Made by a program: the position numbers and the translations under genes
Notes under the pieces: model-generated
Seen by the model: only the letters and a program-made list of their open reading frames with translations
Database searches by the model: none
What the model was told of the DNA's origin: nothing
Shown: positions 1-10,405 of the stretch, in pieces
Layout of the letters: each line of letters starts with the position of its first letter
Numbering within the stretch: position 1 is the first letter of the stretch
DNA from: Winogradskyella luteola
Lineage (GTDB): Bacteria > Bacteroidota > Bacteroidia > Flavobacteriales > Flavobacteriaceae
Reading direction: 5' to 3'
NCBI RefSeq assembly: GCF_019203985.1
Contig: NZ_JAGSPD010000005.1
Coordinates: 124,001 to 188,000 of the forward strand
Length of the DNA stretch: 64,000 bases

Positions 1-2767
1 TTATTGGGTGGTATACATAGTCTATGGTCTTTAAACAGTCCATTCCGTGAGGCATTTGAACGAGCCATTTTACCCGGCCATATACATCGTAGCTGTACCA
101 TGTGGTATTGGTCTGTGGTTTTAAGGTATAGGTCTTGGAGACATTTCCAGATAAGAATGTCTGTTTGTAGGCCTTTTGCGGTAGGCCGCACTTGGCAAGC
201 CTGTCTCTAAGTTCTAGATCCGGTATATCGTATTCCGTAAAATGCTGCTCATAACAATGGGTATCGTTAAGCCTATCGTTTTCATCGACGAGCCCTTCAT
301 TTGGGTTGGCCGGTGGCGGTGCAACGATTTCATCCAATAAAATATAGGGTGCGCCATTTCCCGAATGCTTAAAGAGTGCCTTTGCTACTAGGGTAGGAGA
401 ACTTGCTATTGAAGTGGTATAAAACGTGCTTCCGTTGAGTTTATATTGAATTTCGGTGTCTGTACGGTGTATGCTATATTCGCCGTGCGTGGAGAATGAT
501 CCAAAATCGCGAATTATTTCTGTGCTATTGCCCAAAAAGTCCGTAGAGCTGGTTGTCAGCAATTCACCGTCTTCCATAATATAGGTATGGTACGTTACCT
601 CGCCAGATGTGGTATTAAACTTTGCAACAAGATTGATCCCATAGGCCATAGGAAAAACATCCTCCGCTACAAAATCGGGGCTTTTATGGCCCTCTACCAG
701 ACCCACAATAACATTATAAAAATCCTTGTGACCCAACGCATGAATAACGGATCCCCTGCCGTTGGTGACAGATCCATTTTCCTCCGAACTTAAGTTGGTA
801 CTGGTCTCCCCCTCATTGGTTACGGTATCTTCGGCACCGGCCAGTATTGTACCGCCGGTAATACTAGAACCGGGGTCATTGGGGTTATCCGTTATTTCGG
901 GGACCATATTGTTATTATAGTTAGATTTAAATCTTAGGTAGCCTTTGTCCACCAAGGCTTCGTTGGAGGCCAAACTGCTTTGCCATAACGATAGTTCATC
1001 TGCATTGCTAACGTAACCTAGACCAGTAATATTTTGCTTATATACAGGTGTAATACTGCCCGATACCCCTTGTGCTATATCGTACGGTGTGGTACCATCA
1101 GCAGCCAAGATAATGCCCGATATATATATATCCCCACCACGGTATACACCACTCTCAGTAGGTCTCCCCAAGCGATCATAGTTTGTGTACGAAAATGCTT
1201 CGTTGCTCTGTTGCTTAGAATTTTGCGAAAAGCGTATTTGGCCATCTTTTCGGTAAGCAAAGCGTGCATCTCCCTCGTCTATATTTGTTGTGGTCAGCAA
1301 TTGTCCCAAAGAGTTGTATTTAAACTCGCTTTTAAATTCTTTGCCATTGGGCTGAGTGGATTTTATAAGCCTCCCTGCTTTGTCATAGTAATTTAAACTG
1401 TAATCATAGTAATTTTGGCAGTGGTCTACTTTATAGTATTTGCTGTCTAGGTTAAAATAGCCCGGACGTTCGTTGACATCGAAAGAATAGTGTACAGATA
1501 ATGCTCCAAGACTAACGTAGACCCCATATCGCAGTTCTATTCTATAAAACCCTTCTACGGGTAAGGTATGTGTGCCTGGCGGAACCTCCATAACAACGTC
1601 CTCTTCGATAAGGTCATAAATACGGTAATAGATGCCCTCTGGTAAATTGGGATTTGTAGATATATCCTTTGCATAAAGCAATGTTCCGACCTCTTTAGAT
1701 TTTTGCTCATGGCTCTTTGACACGTTCGAAGGATTGGATTGGTAGTTTGCCACACGCTTTTGGTTAAAACAATCTTGAATGGCCGTATCTGCAAAATCAA
1801 CGATTTGATCATTTAAAACAAGATCGTTACAATTAGGGTCTGCACCCCCTGAACCTGAGCCCCCAATAGTGCCGTCACCTGAACCTGCACCTCCTGTTGT
1901 TGAACTGAACAAACGGATGGATGTGGTACACCCTTTAGAAATATGGATATCTACCCAGCCCTGTTCACCAATGAGCACTTCATTATTTTTTACATCTGTA
2001 ATCACTCCGGTATGTTCATTTCCGCTTCTCGCTGCCGCCAGAGTATTACCATCACTATCGGAAAATACAACCGTTTCAACACCATGTGCATCTCGGCCTA
2101 CGGTTTTGGAAACACGCCAATTTCTATACGCAGCACTACCGAATGCAGAAGCAAGACTCAGCTCTTCGCCTGCTTTCATTATAAAACTATAACTTTGTAA
2201 CCACTCTCCATTGACTTTATTGCCCCCTAATACTTTTTTGACCTTACCAGGGTTAAGTTTACTATAAACGGTACGCGAAAAGGGGTATTCGGTTACATCT
2301 TGATAAGGATTGTTGCTATTATTGTTACTGTAATAATACCCCAAGGTATTGCTACTTGTTGCCGATATAGTCCTTGGATTGTCTTCATCCGTTTCAAAAT
2401 GTGATGAGTTGTAAGGTACATTCTGTCCAAAAAAATCAGTGGTCATTACAAAATTTGGGTTATACTCAAAATCATAGCCATGGGGTGCGCTCAGTGTTTG
2501 AAACACGGCCCTCCCTTGTGCGTCATAAAGTACTTGGGAGTTCCATACCTTATCGGTCAACAAATCCCATGATTGGCTTTGTGTGGCTTTGCCCAAAGTA
2601 TTAAAAAACCCAACACTCTTACCAATGGTTTTGCCCGTAAAGTCATAGTTAATTGAACTGATCCAGTTTGTGTCACCATCAGGTATAGGTGGCTGCTCTT
2701 GGGCTTTTAAGATTTGAAAAAACAGCGCCCATAAAGTGATTAATACATGTATGCTTTTATTTTTCAT
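1..2767 (-). CDS. RHS/YD-repeat secreted protein (C-terminus beyond window)
   Basis: The minus-strand reading frame is open from an ATG at 2767 to base 1 without a stop, giving at least 922 residues; the 3' end lies outside the window. It begins with a signal peptide (MKNKSIHVLI... ending LKAQ) and then carries YD/RHS-type strands such as YDAQGRAVF, YYDKAGRLIK, YNSLGQLLTT, YDRLGRPTES and YDVYGRVKW. This matches the Bacteroidota DUF6443/RHS-repeat family, whose C-terminus normally holds an RHS core and a variable tip; neither is visible here. It starts 12 bases after the stop of the preceding giant RHS gene, so the two are very probably co-transcribed and may form a two-part RHS shell, as TcB/TcC-like pairs do. 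That pairing is inference. No function can be assigned without the missing tip. Confidence 0.85.
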   Translation of the reverse strand, partial: MKNKSIHVLITLWALFFQILKAQEQPPIPDGDTNWISSINYDFTGKTIGKSVGFFNTLGKATQSQSWDLLTDKVWNSQVLYDAQGRAVFQTLSAPHGYDFEYNPNFVMTTDFFGQNVPYNSSHFETDEDNPRTISATSSNTLGYYYSNNNSNNPYQDVTEYPFSRTVYSKLNPGKVKKVLGGNKVNGEWLQSYSFIMKAGEELSLASAFGSAAYRNWRVSKTVGRDAHGVETVVFSDSDGNTLAAARSGNEHTGVITDVKNNEVLIGEQGWVDIHISKGCTTSIRLFSSTTGGAGSGDGTIGGSGSGGADPNCNDLVLNDQIVDFADTAIQDCFNQKRVANYQSNPSNVSKSHEQKSKEVGTLLYAKDISTNPNLPEGIYYRIYDLIEEDVVMEVPPGTHTLPVEGFYRIELRYGVYVSLGALSVHYSFDVNERPGYFNLDSKYYKVDHCQNYYDYSLNYYDKAGRLIKSTQPNGKEFKSEFKYNSLGQLLTTTNIDEGDARFAYRKDGQIRFSQNSKQQSNEAFSYTNYDRLGRPTESGVYRGGDIYISGIILAADGTTPYDIAQGVSGSITPVYKQNITGLGYVSNADELSLWQSSLASNEALVDKGYLRFKSNYNNNMVPEITDNPNDPGSSITGGTILAGAEDTVTNEGETSTNLSSEENGSVTNGRGSVIHALGHKDFYNVIVGLVEGHKSPDFVAEDVFPMAYGINLVAKFNTTSGEVTYHTYIMEDGELLTTSSTDFLGNSTEIIRDFGSFSTHGEYSIHRTDTEIQYKLNGSTFYTTSIASSPTLVAKALFKHSGNGAPYILLDEIVAPPPANPNEGLVDENDRLNDTHCYEQHFTEYDIPDLELRDRLAKCGLPQKAYKQTFLSGNVSKTYTLKPQTNTTWYSYDVYGRVKWLVQMPHGMDCLKTIDYVYHPI

Positions 2768-2779
2768 AGTCCCTTATTT

Positions 2780-5700
2780 TTAGCGTTTGTTGATATTGTA
2801 GGTGTTTATTATTCTGCCACTGGCATCTTTCTCAACGACATTCCCCTGTTGTGCATATTTGTAATGCTCGCTTGTTGTTGTTATAATTTTAGAGGCATCA
2901 CTAGCCGAAGCACAGTCTAAATAAATATCCAATGGGTTAGATTGGTAAAAATCTCCTTTCTCGTTATCCAAAACCCTATATTGAATGGTTTGATAAATAC
3001 TGTAGCCCGACTTACAATAGTTATTGTTTATATAGAATACCTCTCCACAAAATGTGTTCTTACTTCCTGTAACGGGCATGTAAGATGACCATTGGTTGGT
3101 AACATGGTTGTATGTTCTATAGTAATAGCTGTAATTATTGTGAAGTGGCTTAATAACATAAGGCCTAATGCTATATTTGTTGTCCTCGCCACAACTACTG
3201 TAGTTGGCAGATATTTCAACATCTGCCCATTTGTCCGTGGAAACAATGAGCTTACAACCGGCATCAACAATTTTTTCTTTGATGCTTATAGGCTTACCAT
3301 CAGCATTGGGCACAAGCACTTCAACAACCCAAACCTTGTCGTATAATCCGTTTTTAGACTCGCACGGCATTATTGTAAACGGCACCTGTTGCTCTACGCC
3401 TCCGTCTATAAAATCTGAGAACGTATTGGACTTGTAATCTGTTAACCAACGCCACTTAATAGGCTGTAACCCCATGGCCTGTAAGCTTTGAACCTCTTCC
3501 AAGCAAGGATGTTTCACTCTAAAGGTCTGCATAACCTCACTTTCGCCCACCTGTAACAGTTTAGCCGAAAGCATGGTTTTATAATCCAATGGACAAGGCT
3601 CTGTAACGGTTGTACCAGGGTTGCTGCCATTTGGTGGAAGATCCCTACCGTTGTCATTACAACATCTACAATCCTCCTGTTCTGGCCAGTTGGCTACAGC
3701 ATCAGAACCATTTTTGTAATTGTAACGGTATTTATTAAGCAGCTTAAACCCTCCGTTGACTAAATCATTTTCCTTAGAATTTGGGTTCTCAATTTCTTGA
3801 TACGTCTTGTATAGGCGACCAGCTTTGTCATAAACAAACTTTTTGGCCATATTGTTCCCGTCCAGAATATAATTGAGCTCGTCTGTTTTATGGTCGTAAA
3901 CATAACTGTTCATAGAACTGTAAACAGGGTGAATCCTAAAATCATCTACATAGACCCAATTATTTGTAGATACATAGTTTGTGTTGATAACGCCATACTG
4001 TTGGGCCGTTGTATTGTCTGGTATATCAAAATAATGGTTTAACTGTACCCAATCGCATGCAAAAACGGTTTCGCCGTTAAAGGTCTCTAGTTTGTTGCCT
4101 TTTTTAAACTTAAGGTGATTGTAGTTAGCGATATTTGCCCATACAGAAAGCTTATACTTTCCGCTGCGCATTTGTCCGTGGTTTAGCATTACCTTAACGG
4201 CACCACTGTTGCCCAGTTTTGCAGAGTATGTCCCCGTGTGTGCCATATCACTGCTTTGGTGGGATGCTCCTTGAATTTCGGGATCTAGGTAATTACCGCC
4301 TTCGGTATACTCCATACCCGAATAGTACATTTCGCTTAAGGAAGCATTGCCACTGGCAATGACCTTGGAGTAGTTGTCACTCATTTTTGAGGATGCAAAA
4401 TTTCCGTTGATGTCTTTGGTCTCCACAGGGCTAGACCAATGGGTGTATGCCGTGATCTCCGATACGTTTTGCCATTTTTCCAAGCCTACACCGGTAGGTT
4501 GGTTGGTGTTCCAATTGAAATGGTCATTGTTGGCGGTAACCGATGTTTTGTATGTGCCCGAATTGGGATTGACATCGTCTTTCCAAACATAACTTTTGTG
4601 CTTGCGCCAAATACCACTTTGAGTGGTCTTGCTTCCATCGATATTTGTATAATCCCAGGTGTCGTTCCATGTAGTAATACTGGCATTTAGAGTTTGACCG
4701 CCAATGGACGTCACGGTCATGGCCTCTTGGGTCAGCATATTTTTGTTATTTGGATGTAAGGCTTTAGGACCCATTTCTGGATACTTGCCATAGGCAGGTA
4801 TTTTATGTTCGTAAACAATACTTCCGTCCTTAAGTGTCCGCTTAGATGACGTGTAAGTCCCTAACCATGGATCTGGGTTTGAGTATTCAACTACAGATTT
4901 TCCTATCTGTGTGATATTTTCCACTTTCTTTAATACGGATACTTTTTCGGATTTTGTTGATAAGGCTAAATAGTGGTTTTTTATTTGGTGCCCACTTTCG
5001 TCGCCATCATTATCCTCATTAAAATCTATGGTTGTTTTCATAGATGAAAAAGTTTCAGAGAGCTCACCTTGTCTTTGAGTGTATGAATTTATGGATTTTG
5101 ACATTAATTGATCTAATCCGTTAAACTCTTCTATAGAAATTAACTGCCCTATTTTTGTTAGATTTTTTTCTATTTTAATGTCCTTTGCAGTTGCATTGGA
5201 GTAATTCATGGGAACCTCTTCAACTGAAGCTTTAAATATGACATCCCCATCTATATCTGACATCTCAATATTTGGATTAAAAATAGCAAAATAGGGGTTT
5301 AATGTATAGTAATGATAGCGTGTTTTACCGACTACTTTTTCTTGATTACCAATTTTTTCAATAGCTTGCATAGTTACCCATTCATACATGACACCAGGCC
5401 CTGGTAATTCATTTTGATAAGGAACAAAGACCTCACCTCTTACGGGATTAAAAGATGTTATACCAGAGGTTCTGTTTTTAAAAGGATCGTTATAGTTATA
5501 CCTAGTAATATATTCTGAGCCCAAACCATCTTTTACTACAATATCCTTTACTCGTAAACCACCTCCACTTTTACCAGGGGCTACTCTATTTGATAAAAGC
5601 TTATATTTCATTGAGTGTCTGTCGGCCGGATTATTAATACCTCCTCTTGGTGTGTTAGCACAAATACCTCTGGCTTTTTCTTCATAGACATGAGACCCCT

Positions 5701-6661
5701 CACCCAATTTATCAAAATATCTATTTAAGACCCTATTGCGATCATCACCTGTTAAAGTTACGCCATTGACCTTTGGAACTAATACGGTTAAGCGATTTGA
5801 AGAAACATTTGATACAATACAATTATCCTCTGGTCGTACGTTAAGCTTTCCTGTATCCGACCAATCATAACCTCTTCTTTTACGACAAATCCACAAATCG
5901 ATAAAAACTCTTTCATCTTTATAGAAATAATCTTGAAAATTTACAGGACTCGAGAAACCATTTTGATTTTCAATTTCCAATTTAATATGGCTCTCTGAAT
6001 TTGTTGCTTTAATTCTTAGGTTATTTTCCCAATATCGTCGACTGAAGGCTTCAACATAGAAGTCGTCCTCTTCATAATCTACTTCAATCTCTGAGCCTTG
6101 TGGGGTAGTTATTGACTTTAAACTCCAAGCCACAACAGAATTTACAGATTCATTATTTTCTCCAAGTATTTCATTTCCATATTTATCTTTTGGATTACCT
6201 TCTCTAAAACCCCAATTGTCTTTATTTGCTCTAACATATTTATACTGTTTTGGAACATAGGGACTATTAGGGTATAAATTTTGAAAGACTTGGTTATAAA
6301 ACTGACTTTGTGTGTTAACTGGTAATTCTTCAAGTGTATTTTCTTCATGTACTGCTTCTCTGTAATGGTAATCAAATACATATGGAGGCATGTAGTCGTA
6401 TAGTTGAGATTCATTCGCACCAGGTATGCTACCTCTACCATATGTTTTTACACTTTCTAGAGTTAGTCTTCCGTATTCTGGGTTTGGACTGGAAGAATTT
6501 GGAAAGGATGGGTAATTACCATTCGTATCATTAATGTACCCCGAACTAGGGGTTTTTTTAGCTAAGCTATAAGAATGATTAAATTTAATAACTTTAGTAG
6601 CATTGTGATAATCAAAATTAACAACGTCATTGACGTCGATAACATTGTTGCTAAGGTGCAT
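2780..6661 (-). CDS. Giant SpvB/RHS-type protein, C-terminal part (1293 aa)
   Basis: This is the downstream two thirds of a roughly 2100-residue RHS-type protein. It lies in the same reading frame as the ORF at 6689-9103; only one TAA (6689-6691) and nine codons separate them, so it is best read as the continuation of that gene. If translated on its own it would start at ATG 6661 and have no signal peptide. The sequence includes the RHS-like segment YVYDHKTDELNYILDGNNMA followed by KKFVYDKAGRLYKTY, a region with the look of a carbohydrate-binding jelly roll (around residues 830-950), and a Cys-rich patch near DCRCCNDNG. The C-terminus again has a YD-like turn (NVVEKDASGRIINTYNINKR). The family is secreted or surface-exposed in Bacteroidota; its role is unknown. 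The next RHS gene starts 12 bases downstream. Confidence 0.75.
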   Translation of the reverse strand: MHLSNNVIDVNDVVNFDYHNATKVIKFNHSYSLAKKTPSSGYINDTNGNYPSFPNSSSPNPEYGRLTLESVKTYGRGSIPGANESQLYDYMPPYVFDYHYREAVHEENTLEELPVNTQSQFYNQVFQNLYPNSPYVPKQYKYVRANKDNWGFREGNPKDKYGNEILGENNESVNSVVAWSLKSITTPQGSEIEVDYEEDDFYVEAFSRRYWENNLRIKATNSESHIKLEIENQNGFSSPVNFQDYFYKDERVFIDLWICRKRRGYDWSDTGKLNVRPEDNCIVSNVSSNRLTVLVPKVNGVTLTGDDRNRVLNRYFDKLGEGSHVYEEKARGICANTPRGGINNPADRHSMKYKLLSNRVAPGKSGGGLRVKDIVVKDGLGSEYITRYNYNDPFKNRTSGITSFNPVRGEVFVPYQNELPGPGVMYEWVTMQAIEKIGNQEKVVGKTRYHYYTLNPYFAIFNPNIEMSDIDGDVIFKASVEEVPMNYSNATAKDIKIEKNLTKIGQLISIEEFNGLDQLMSKSINSYTQRQGELSETFSSMKTTIDFNEDNDGDESGHQIKNHYLALSTKSEKVSVLKKVENITQIGKSVVEYSNPDPWLGTYTSSKRTLKDGSIVYEHKIPAYGKYPEMGPKALHPNNKNMLTQEAMTVTSIGGQTLNASITTWNDTWDYTNIDGSKTTQSGIWRKHKSYVWKDDVNPNSGTYKTSVTANNDHFNWNTNQPTGVGLEKWQNVSEITAYTHWSSPVETKDINGNFASSKMSDNYSKVIASGNASLSEMYYSGMEYTEGGNYLDPEIQGASHQSSDMAHTGTYSAKLGNSGAVKVMLNHGQMRSGKYKLSVWANIANYNHLKFKKGNKLETFNGETVFACDWVQLNHYFDIPDNTTAQQYGVINTNYVSTNNWVYVDDFRIHPVYSSMNSYVYDHKTDELNYILDGNNMAKKFVYDKAGRLYKTYQEIENPNSKENDLVNGGFKLLNKYRYNYKNGSDAVANWPEQEDCRCCNDNGRDLPPNGSNPGTTVTEPCPLDYKTMLSAKLLQVGESEVMQTFRVKHPCLEEVQSLQAMGLQPIKWRWLTDYKSNTFSDFIDGGVEQQVPFTIMPCESKNGLYDKVWVVEVLVPNADGKPISIKEKIVDAGCKLIVSTDKWADVEISANYSSCGEDNKYSIRPYVIKPLHNNYSYYYRTYNHVTNQWSSYMPVTGSKNTFCGEVFYINNNYCKSGYSIYQTIQYRVLDNEKGDFYQSNPLDIYLDCASASDASKIITTTSEHYKYAQQGNVVEKDASGRIINTYNINKR

Positions 6662-6688
6662 CTTGTGGCTTTTTGAATTATCTGGTAA

Positions 6689-9103
6689 TTACTCATCAAA
6701 AAAACCATTAGGTTCGTATCTATTTGGATAGACCTCTGAATTAATACCTGATAATGTTCCATTTCCAGAGGTTTTATCTACAGATACTATGCTTTCAGGC
6801 TTATTTACAATGATAATTTTATCTAATTTGAGTTGATACTCTTTCTCATAACTTGCTTTTTCGGTATAGTCAGTTGTCGGACCACCGTCAATTTTATTTT
6901 TAAAAAGGTGGTTGGGTTCGTAATTATAATCTGCTGATGTACCAAAAGCATCATGACGAATATCTTTAACGAAGATAGCTGATTGATTTTTTGATACGAT
7001 CTTGTCTAGATAGAACAAATCTTTTCGTCCTTGCAAGAAATGTCCTGGGTCTGATTTCTCTACCTCATTATCAATATAAGTTGAATAATTTTTCTTTGAT
7101 TTATTTGTTAAACTTAATATTCCCCCATCTAAGTCATACTGTTTGTTGTCATATGGACTCCGCCATGCAAAAGCATTAGACCACTGTCCGTGATCTAATC
7201 TTAACCAATACCCAAAATCTCCTTCATCTGGGAAGTGGTTGCCATCATCGACGTAGTCAGGACCTGTTATTGCAGTTAATAACCAATGTGTTGCATAAGG
7301 TGTACCGTCGCGTTTTGAATTAGAATTATAAATACTGGTATTATTTGCGTCAAAATTTAAAAAACTATGTTGTATTTGCTCATACTGATATACTGGTTGC
7401 ATAAAATGGTATGTCTTACCATCAGGGGTAGTGATTTTATAACCCCCAATACCTTCAGCCATATAACCTTGTGACAATCTTGATAATGAGGAATTATTGG
7501 TCTTTAAGCTTGATGGTAGCAAAACCCCTTTTTGCTGAACATTTGCATAAGTATTTATTTCTGCATTTGTATAAACTTCAATGTAGGATCCTGAACGTGG
7601 TCGATTGTTTATGGATGAACCTGTATTTATGAAATTATTTATATTTAAAGTGGTACCAGTATAATTATTAAATGAATTTCCAGAAACAATGGCGTCTTCA
7701 TTAATTTGCCCATCAAAACTAAAGCTAAGTCTATTGGAATTTGTTTGAGCTGTACTTAATGATTTGCTTGGAATTAAATTACCTGTACCTTTAGCGTTAT
7801 GATAAAACACTTTAGTCTTATCATAATTACCATCTACAGCCGAACCATCATAACCTTCTCCAATGAGAACAGTGTTTTGCCCAATTATAGGCACCAAGGC
7901 CCCACCAATTCCTGTAGCATTGATGTTGTACGAGTCGTAACCTGCGTAAGTAAAGTTTAGTTTCTCAGGACTTTTTCTATAGTCTGATATAAAATCCGAT
8001 TCTTGTCTTGGTAGTTCTTGTTCGTATACATCACCAAATACATTTCTTCTTTGATAATCGTCAAAAGAGGTGTTTATACTGCCTGGTAGATAATCAGATC
8101 CAATTGACGTTTCGTATAGTGTATTTACATTGTGATATAAAGCTCCATAAGCATATTTTCTATAGGCATTTTTTAATGAAATTTTAGTTTTAGTATGACC
8201 AAAACCAAAACTAAATATCCCTATAGTGAGCGGTATGTAAAATCCTTTGGTATTATAGCTGTAGTCACCAGCAGAAAAACTATTCATGCTAATCCCTGCA
8301 CCTCCACCTCTTGCATCACCACCTTTACTACCATTACTTCCACCTACTGAAAAAGAACTACCTATTCCTTGGCCAGAGATAGACACGCCCATTCCTGCGG
8401 AAACATGATCAGATGACCCGCCCACGCTGATGTTTGCTGCCAATCCACCTCTTTTTACATTTCCGCTGATACCTATGCTGCCACCAAATGGGCTTTTATC
8501 CTTATCTTCAGCTACATCACTTATTTTTCCAAATGCCCCTTTAAATGTCTTTAATGGGTTTATACCGACCCCATAATTACCATTGGTATCAATACTCGCA
8601 CTTACCGGTCCCACCGAGGCAGAAACAGAACCTGATATGGATTTATTGGAGCCCCATGACAAACCAACTCCTACCTCAGCGGCCTTAGCAACACCAACAC
8701 CGACATTGATACTATATGAATCAATTTCACCTTGAAGATATGTTAAGTTTAGTCGTCTTCCCAACCCCCAATCATCTGGGTTTGCTGAAACCCCTCTTGC
8801 TATTGTTCCTGTATTGATGTTCCAACCCAATCCAACCCAGGAAGCTTCCATGTCCATAGGTATCCCCGCATGGTACGATAGTGTTACTGGAAAACCATCT
8901 ATTTCAAGTAGTGGTAAAACATAAGACATATCACCACTTGATAAGTTGACCATATCCGTAGCATTGACAGGTTCAAAAGCCGATGCCTCTGGAGCATTCG
9001 GGCCATTATTACTGGCCCATAATATGTTTACAGGTACAATTGATGTTAAAAAGTTTAGCGTTAAAAAAATAGCTATATACTTATGTCTAGGTCTTGTTTT
9101 CAT
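6689..9103 (-). CDS. Giant SpvB/RHS-type protein, N-terminal part (804 aa), ends at in-frame TAA
   Basis: The start at 9103 gives a signal peptide followed by the family hallmark region: GPNAPEASAFEPVNATDMVN, then SGDMSYVLPLLEIDGFPV, LSYHAGI and ASWVGLGWN. This is typical of very long Bacteroidota proteins with an SpvB/RHS organisation. Residues about 120-300 are Gly/Ser-rich with alternating hydrophobic strands, followed by the His/Tyr-rich module seen in the family (THWLLTAITGPDYVDDG). The ORF stops at TAA 6689-6691 after PNGFFDE, but the same frame continues to an ATG at 6661 and on for 1293 residues. A family member would be expected to be uninterrupted here. The gene follows a barrel protein by 5 bases and belongs to the leftward operon beginning at ompH. 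Confidence 0.8.
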   Translation of the reverse strand: MKTRPRHKYIAIFLTLNFLTSIVPVNILWASNNGPNAPEASAFEPVNATDMVNLSSGDMSYVLPLLEIDGFPVTLSYHAGIPMDMEASWVGLGWNINTGTIARGVSANPDDWGLGRRLNLTYLQGEIDSYSINVGVGVAKAAEVGVGLSWGSNKSISGSVSASVGPVSASIDTNGNYGVGINPLKTFKGAFGKISDVAEDKDKSPFGGSIGISGNVKRGGLAANISVGGSSDHVSAGMGVSISGQGIGSSFSVGGSNGSKGGDARGGGAGISMNSFSAGDYSYNTKGFYIPLTIGIFSFGFGHTKTKISLKNAYRKYAYGALYHNVNTLYETSIGSDYLPGSINTSFDDYQRRNVFGDVYEQELPRQESDFISDYRKSPEKLNFTYAGYDSYNINATGIGGALVPIIGQNTVLIGEGYDGSAVDGNYDKTKVFYHNAKGTGNLIPSKSLSTAQTNSNRLSFSFDGQINEDAIVSGNSFNNYTGTTLNINNFINTGSSINNRPRSGSYIEVYTNAEINTYANVQQKGVLLPSSLKTNNSSLSRLSQGYMAEGIGGYKITTPDGKTYHFMQPVYQYEQIQHSFLNFDANNTSIYNSNSKRDGTPYATHWLLTAITGPDYVDDGNHFPDEGDFGYWLRLDHGQWSNAFAWRSPYDNKQYDLDGGILSLTNKSKKNYSTYIDNEVEKSDPGHFLQGRKDLFYLDKIVSKNQSAIFVKDIRHDAFGTSADYNYEPNHLFKNKIDGGPTTDYTEKASYEKEYQLKLDKIIIVNKPESIVSVDKTSGNGTLSGINSEVYPNRYEPNGFFDE

Positions 9104-9108
9104 TATTC

Positions 9109-9704
9109 TTATTTGGTGTTTAATATTTTATGTAAATCAAAATTTAAGGATATAATAGCTCCTAACCACTTACTATTTTTACTGCTGTCATTAGCTGTCT
9201 TGAAAAAAGGAGTTACACCATAATCGAATTTGGCTTGTACGTCGATGTAATTTAAAATTCGTCGACCTATACCTAATTGTAAACCAAGGTTAAATTCTTC
9301 GAACAAATCTTTAACATCAGCGTTATCATTTTTGGCTTTAGTTAAGAAAGAAAACCTTTATTGTATTCTACTCCAAAATTATATTTAAAACTTGGGCTAA
9401 TTTCTACAAAGCCTAGTTTGGTAGTTGGTGGGTTATCAATTACGTCTTGTTTGATTTTTGGGGAACTGTAACTTAACTCTGCTTTTAACCCCATCTTTTT
9501 ATAGAAATTATACTCTAAATAACCCCCGAAACTAACAGCGGGATTAGCATCAGAGCTAAATCTTGCTACCCCAGTACCATGATTATTATTGACCTCATAA
9601 AAAAGACCCCCAATAGTTGGCCCATAAGATATGTTTTGAGCTAAACTAAAATTTACAAAAACCGTAAGTGCAATAAATGCTAAAGGCAAGTTTTTCATAA
9701 TCAT
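9109..9704 (-). pseudogene. PorT-like outer-membrane beta-barrel protein, frameshifted
   Basis: The first frame (9704-9342) encodes a signal peptide (MKNLPLAFIALTVFVNFSLAQ; start ATG 9704 or 9698) and strands of a small outer-membrane barrel (YGPTIGGLFYE, PAVSFGGYLEYNF, KAELSYSSPK). It stops soon after EYNKG. A second frame picks up at the same point with FLTKAKNDNADVKDLFEEF, then NLGLQLGIGRRILNYIDVQA, and ends at 9109 with a typical terminal strand (GAIISLNFDLHKIL). One missing T near 9352-9356 (a T-run on the coding strand) would account for the break. Together the pieces give about 200 residues, normal for this family. It lies 5 bases before the giant RHS gene and overlaps the lipoprotein gene upstream at one base. 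It may be a real pseudogene or a sequencing error. Confidence 0.75.
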
Positions 9705-10405
9705 TAAAATTTTAATTTTGGTTCATCAATTAATCTATCAACACCCACTTTAAACCTCACCTCTCCAGTGTACAGTCCCAAATCCTCTATGGTAAAGTTT
9801 AAAATGTCTTTGCTGTTTAGTTGTTCTTTTGTTCTAGGATATACAAACATTATCGTTGTGGCCCTTCCCATACCATATAATCTTGGGTATACAAAATCTG
9901 CCAACTCTAACGTGTCCTTACTTTGTGTAAACAGGTGAACTTTTTCTCCCATACCAAAAGCCAACTGGTTTACCATGGCACCAAATTCATTTCTATCCCT
10001 AGGCGCCGTACTCAATAATTCTTGATTGTTTTTGCTCATGCTTAGATTAAAGTAGATATTGTTCTTATACTTGTCCCTTAGTTTCCTTACCTCCTCTTTT
10101 GTTACCTCCTTATCACCAAGCTCTTGCTTTACCAAAAGATCGGTTGGCCTGTACATTAAACTAAAGTCTACACCGTTTACGGTTTTGCTATGCTTATAGC
10201 CATTGGTTTCTTCTAGTAAAAAGGTCATCAGTTCTTCTTCTGAATCAAATGTGTTGCCACCACATGAACAAACCATTAAACCAATGAGTAATATGGGTAT
10301 TAATCTTGGCAGTCTGCCCCAATTTGTTCTCGATACAATTTTGATTGCATCAAAATCACTCGAACTGACAACACTAAATTTTTTATTGTCCTTTAAATTC
10401 TGCAT
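9704..10405 (-). CDS. Hypothetical lipoprotein (233 aa)
   Basis: I do not recognise a named family. A hydrophobic segment (LIPILLIGLMV) followed by CSCGG looks like a lipoprotein signal with a lipobox Cys, but about 33 residues precede it when the ATG at 10405 is used. A later, non-ATG start would give a more usual signal peptide, so the start is uncertain. The rest is a soluble mixed alpha/beta domain with no clear motif. The gene overlaps the 3' end of the ompH-like gene by 23 bases and abuts the barrel-protein gene at 9704, so it is part of the leftward operon. Its position suggests a periplasmic-face lipoprotein helping assemble or export the downstream RHS proteins; that role is inferred only from context. 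Confidence 0.7.
   Translation of the reverse strand: MQNLKDNKKFSVVSSSDFDAIKIVSRTNWGRLPRLIPILLIGLMVCSCGGNTFDSEEELMTFLLEETNGYKHSKTVNGVDFSLMYRPTDLLVKQELGDKEVTKEEVRKLRDKYKNNIYFNLSMSKNNQELLSTAPRDRNEFGAMVNQLAFGMGEKVHLFTQSKDTLELADFVYPRLYGMGRATTIMFVYPRTKEQLNSKDILNFTIEDLGLYTGEVRFKVGVDRLIDEPKLKF

Noticed and set aside
1034..1396. Plus-strand ORFs within 1-2767
   Set aside because: The minus-strand frame is open across the whole interval and encodes a recognisable RHS protein; the others are shadows.
6661..6700. Programmed frameshift in the RHS gene
   Set aside because: The two parts are in the same frame; only a stop codon separates them.
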